This document shows, piece after piece, positions 63,131 through 64,000 of a DNA stretch of 64,000 bases (its first letter is position 1; each line of letters begins with the position of its first letter). The position numbers and the translations under genes are program-made. Where the stretch lies: the NCBI RefSeq assembly GCF_003113895.1, contig NZ_BDUD01000001.1, positions 3,872,037 to 3,936,036 of the forward strand, read 5' to 3'. The stretch comes from Nostoc commune NIES-4072 (GTDB lineage: Bacteria; Cyanobacteriota; Cyanobacteriia; Cyanobacteriales; Nostocaceae). The notes under the pieces are model-generated. The model was given only the letters and a program-made list of their open reading frames with translations. It was not told the DNA's origin and did not search any database.

Positions 63131-64000
63131 TTAAACAACAAAATTTTCAATAATATTAGTATTTCCCAATTCTAAGTTAACGCTAAAACGTTCTCCTCTT
63201 TGAGCATTAAACTCTAGTGTTACATGAGTACTGCCACTTCTAGCCTGTGCTTCCATAACATTAGTACCTTTCTCATCTAACACTTTAATGATAAGATTGT
63301 TAGGTAAGTAGTCTTGCTGATTGGATGGATGCACCTGCAATTTCAGTTGGATTTCTATAGAATCTTTTGGCGTGAGTGTAACAACTAATGCCAGCGATCG
63401 CCCCGGAAGTTCTATCCCCATGTCAATCAGCTTACCCCGCGTCACTCCGTTTCGATAACGAAAAGCTAATTGTGGTGTTTTTGATGCTAAAATTTTTTCT
63501 ATCGGCTGCCAACCTGCATCAATTACATTTTGTAACCAGTAACTCAACTTGACTTCCGTGGTCTTGCTTTCAAGTGAGTCAATATATGCAAGTAAATCCT
63601 CAATAGTCTGTAACTCATTAAATAAAAGTTCACCAGCTTTTACTGTTTTAGTAAACCCGATTAAAGTTGCTTGTTGATGTTCTATGTCTAGCTCAACTAC
63701 AACTACGCCGATTCTATCATCCGGGACTTCTGGTGGAATATAGCAGAGATTACCAGGGCTTGCAGGGCGGCATTCTAAGTAACCCAATCCACTCAACTTG
63801 AGGTCTGCTACATCTGCATAATAGCGCATGGCAGAATTCCAACTATCGCTAGCCTTTGGGTCTGTGGCAATGTTCATCATTTCCATGTAATCATTTACCG
63901 CACATACAGCCAATGTATTAAGATATACCTGCTTTTTCTTTTCTGGTGTTACCTGTTCATCAGCAAAAAAGCCTGCTATCTTTAGTGCTGCTTGGGTAAT
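63131..64000 (-). CDS. DUF1822 family protein (5' end beyond window edge)
   Basis: At least 289 residues, open to the right edge. A TTG at 63913 could start a 260-residue version, but the frame continues upstream with ITQAALKIAGFFADEQVTPE and KKKQVYLNTLAVCAVNDYME, which is the conserved DUF1822 N-terminal pattern (helices leading into VYLNTLAV-NDYL), so the start is outside. Further markers are GYLECRPASPG, YIPPEVPDDRIGVVVVEL and WLQNVIDAGWQPIEKIL. The function of DUF1822 is unknown; the family is cyanobacterial and often sits beside CHAT/CHASE2 and sigma-factor genes (family knowledge). It leads the CHASE2 gene with a 26-bp gap. The C-terminus (beta-rich NVLELGNT-like section) is complete. 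Confidence 0.85.
   Translation of the reverse strand: MTQAALKIAGFFADEQVTPEKKKQVYLNTLAVCAVNDYMEMMNIATDPKASDSWNSAMRYYADVADLKLSGLGYLECRPASPGNLCYIPPEVPDDRIGVVVVELDIEHQQATLIGFTKTVKAGELLFNELQTIEDLLAYIDSLESKTTEVKLSYWLQNVIDAGWQPIEKILASKTPQLAFRYRNGVTRGKLIDMGIELPGRSLALVVTLTPKDSIEIQLKLQVHPSNQQDYLPNNLIIKVLDEKGTNVMEAQARSGSTHVTLEFNAQRGERFSVNLELGNTNIIENFVV

Noticed and set aside
1..64000. tRNA or rRNA genes
   Set aside because: I looked for T-loop-like GGTTCRA and paired acceptor stems and found none that fold into a tRNA; no rRNA sequence is recognisable.

Overview
The window looks like chromosomal DNA from a filamentous, heterocyst-type cyanobacterium of the Nostoc/Anabaena group. The reasons are an oxygenic photosystem II gene (psbO), a SigF-type sigma factor, an FtsZ with the Nostocales-type N-terminal extension, many copies of the cyanobacterial HIP1 palindrome GCGATCGC, tandem heptanucleotide repeats between genes, and families that are expanded in Nostoc (WD40/STAND proteins, CHAT proteins, hybrid histidine kinases, filamentous-haemagglutinin-like exoproteins). 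The base composition looks fairly AT-rich. The genus is inferred; I ran no search.

Layout. 0-3.5 kb: 3' truncated sigF, psbO and a small conserved gene, ending in a MITE-like repeat. 3.5-10 kb: a two-gene NTPase system, a AAA/KAP-like ATPase followed by a 1675-residue protein (degenerate P-loop, TPR, nSTAND1, one membrane segment, 14 WD40 repeats). 10.7-19 kb: housekeeping genes: ftsQ, ftsZ, gshB, a glutaredoxin, a PEP-CTERM-type surface protein and hflX. 20-31 kb: an apparent exopolysaccharide locus: secreted beta-helix/RTX protein, three full DUF3131 modules in two genes, a GH26-like protein whose nucleophile position is Gln, a cellulose-synthase-like GT2 enzyme and a PIG-L deacetylase. 31-45 kb: a signalling block: STAS protein, response-regulator/PP2C phosphatase and HATPase kinase (a complete partner switch), then two hybrid histidine kinases flanking a Ras-like GTPase, a possible roadblock/BON/OmpA membrane protein and a coiled-coil protein. 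44.7-46 kb: an outer-membrane beta-barrel candidate sharing a short motif with a DUF3131 protein. 46.7-51.4 kb: a CUT1-type sugar ABC transporter punctuated by a 21-bp minisatellite and heptamer repeats. 51.5-64 kb: a WD40 gene fragment, a large filamentous-haemagglutinin-like exoprotein, a TPR-CHAT protein, a DUF928 protein, a CHAT-CHASE2 membrane protein and a DUF1822 protein that runs off the right edge.

How the parts may work together. The polysaccharide locus ends in a deacetylase and is followed about 100 bp later, on the same strand, by the STAS protein of the partner switch, so polymer production could be under partner-switching control. The GTPase and OmpA-like protein could form a small switch at the cell envelope. 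The two hybrid kinases share a receiver-Hpt cassette about 98% identical at DNA level, which points to recent duplication or gene conversion and perhaps to a shared phosphorelay output. The larger kinase gene takes its stop codon from the inverted repeat of an inserted MITE. These links are inferences from gene order and motifs.
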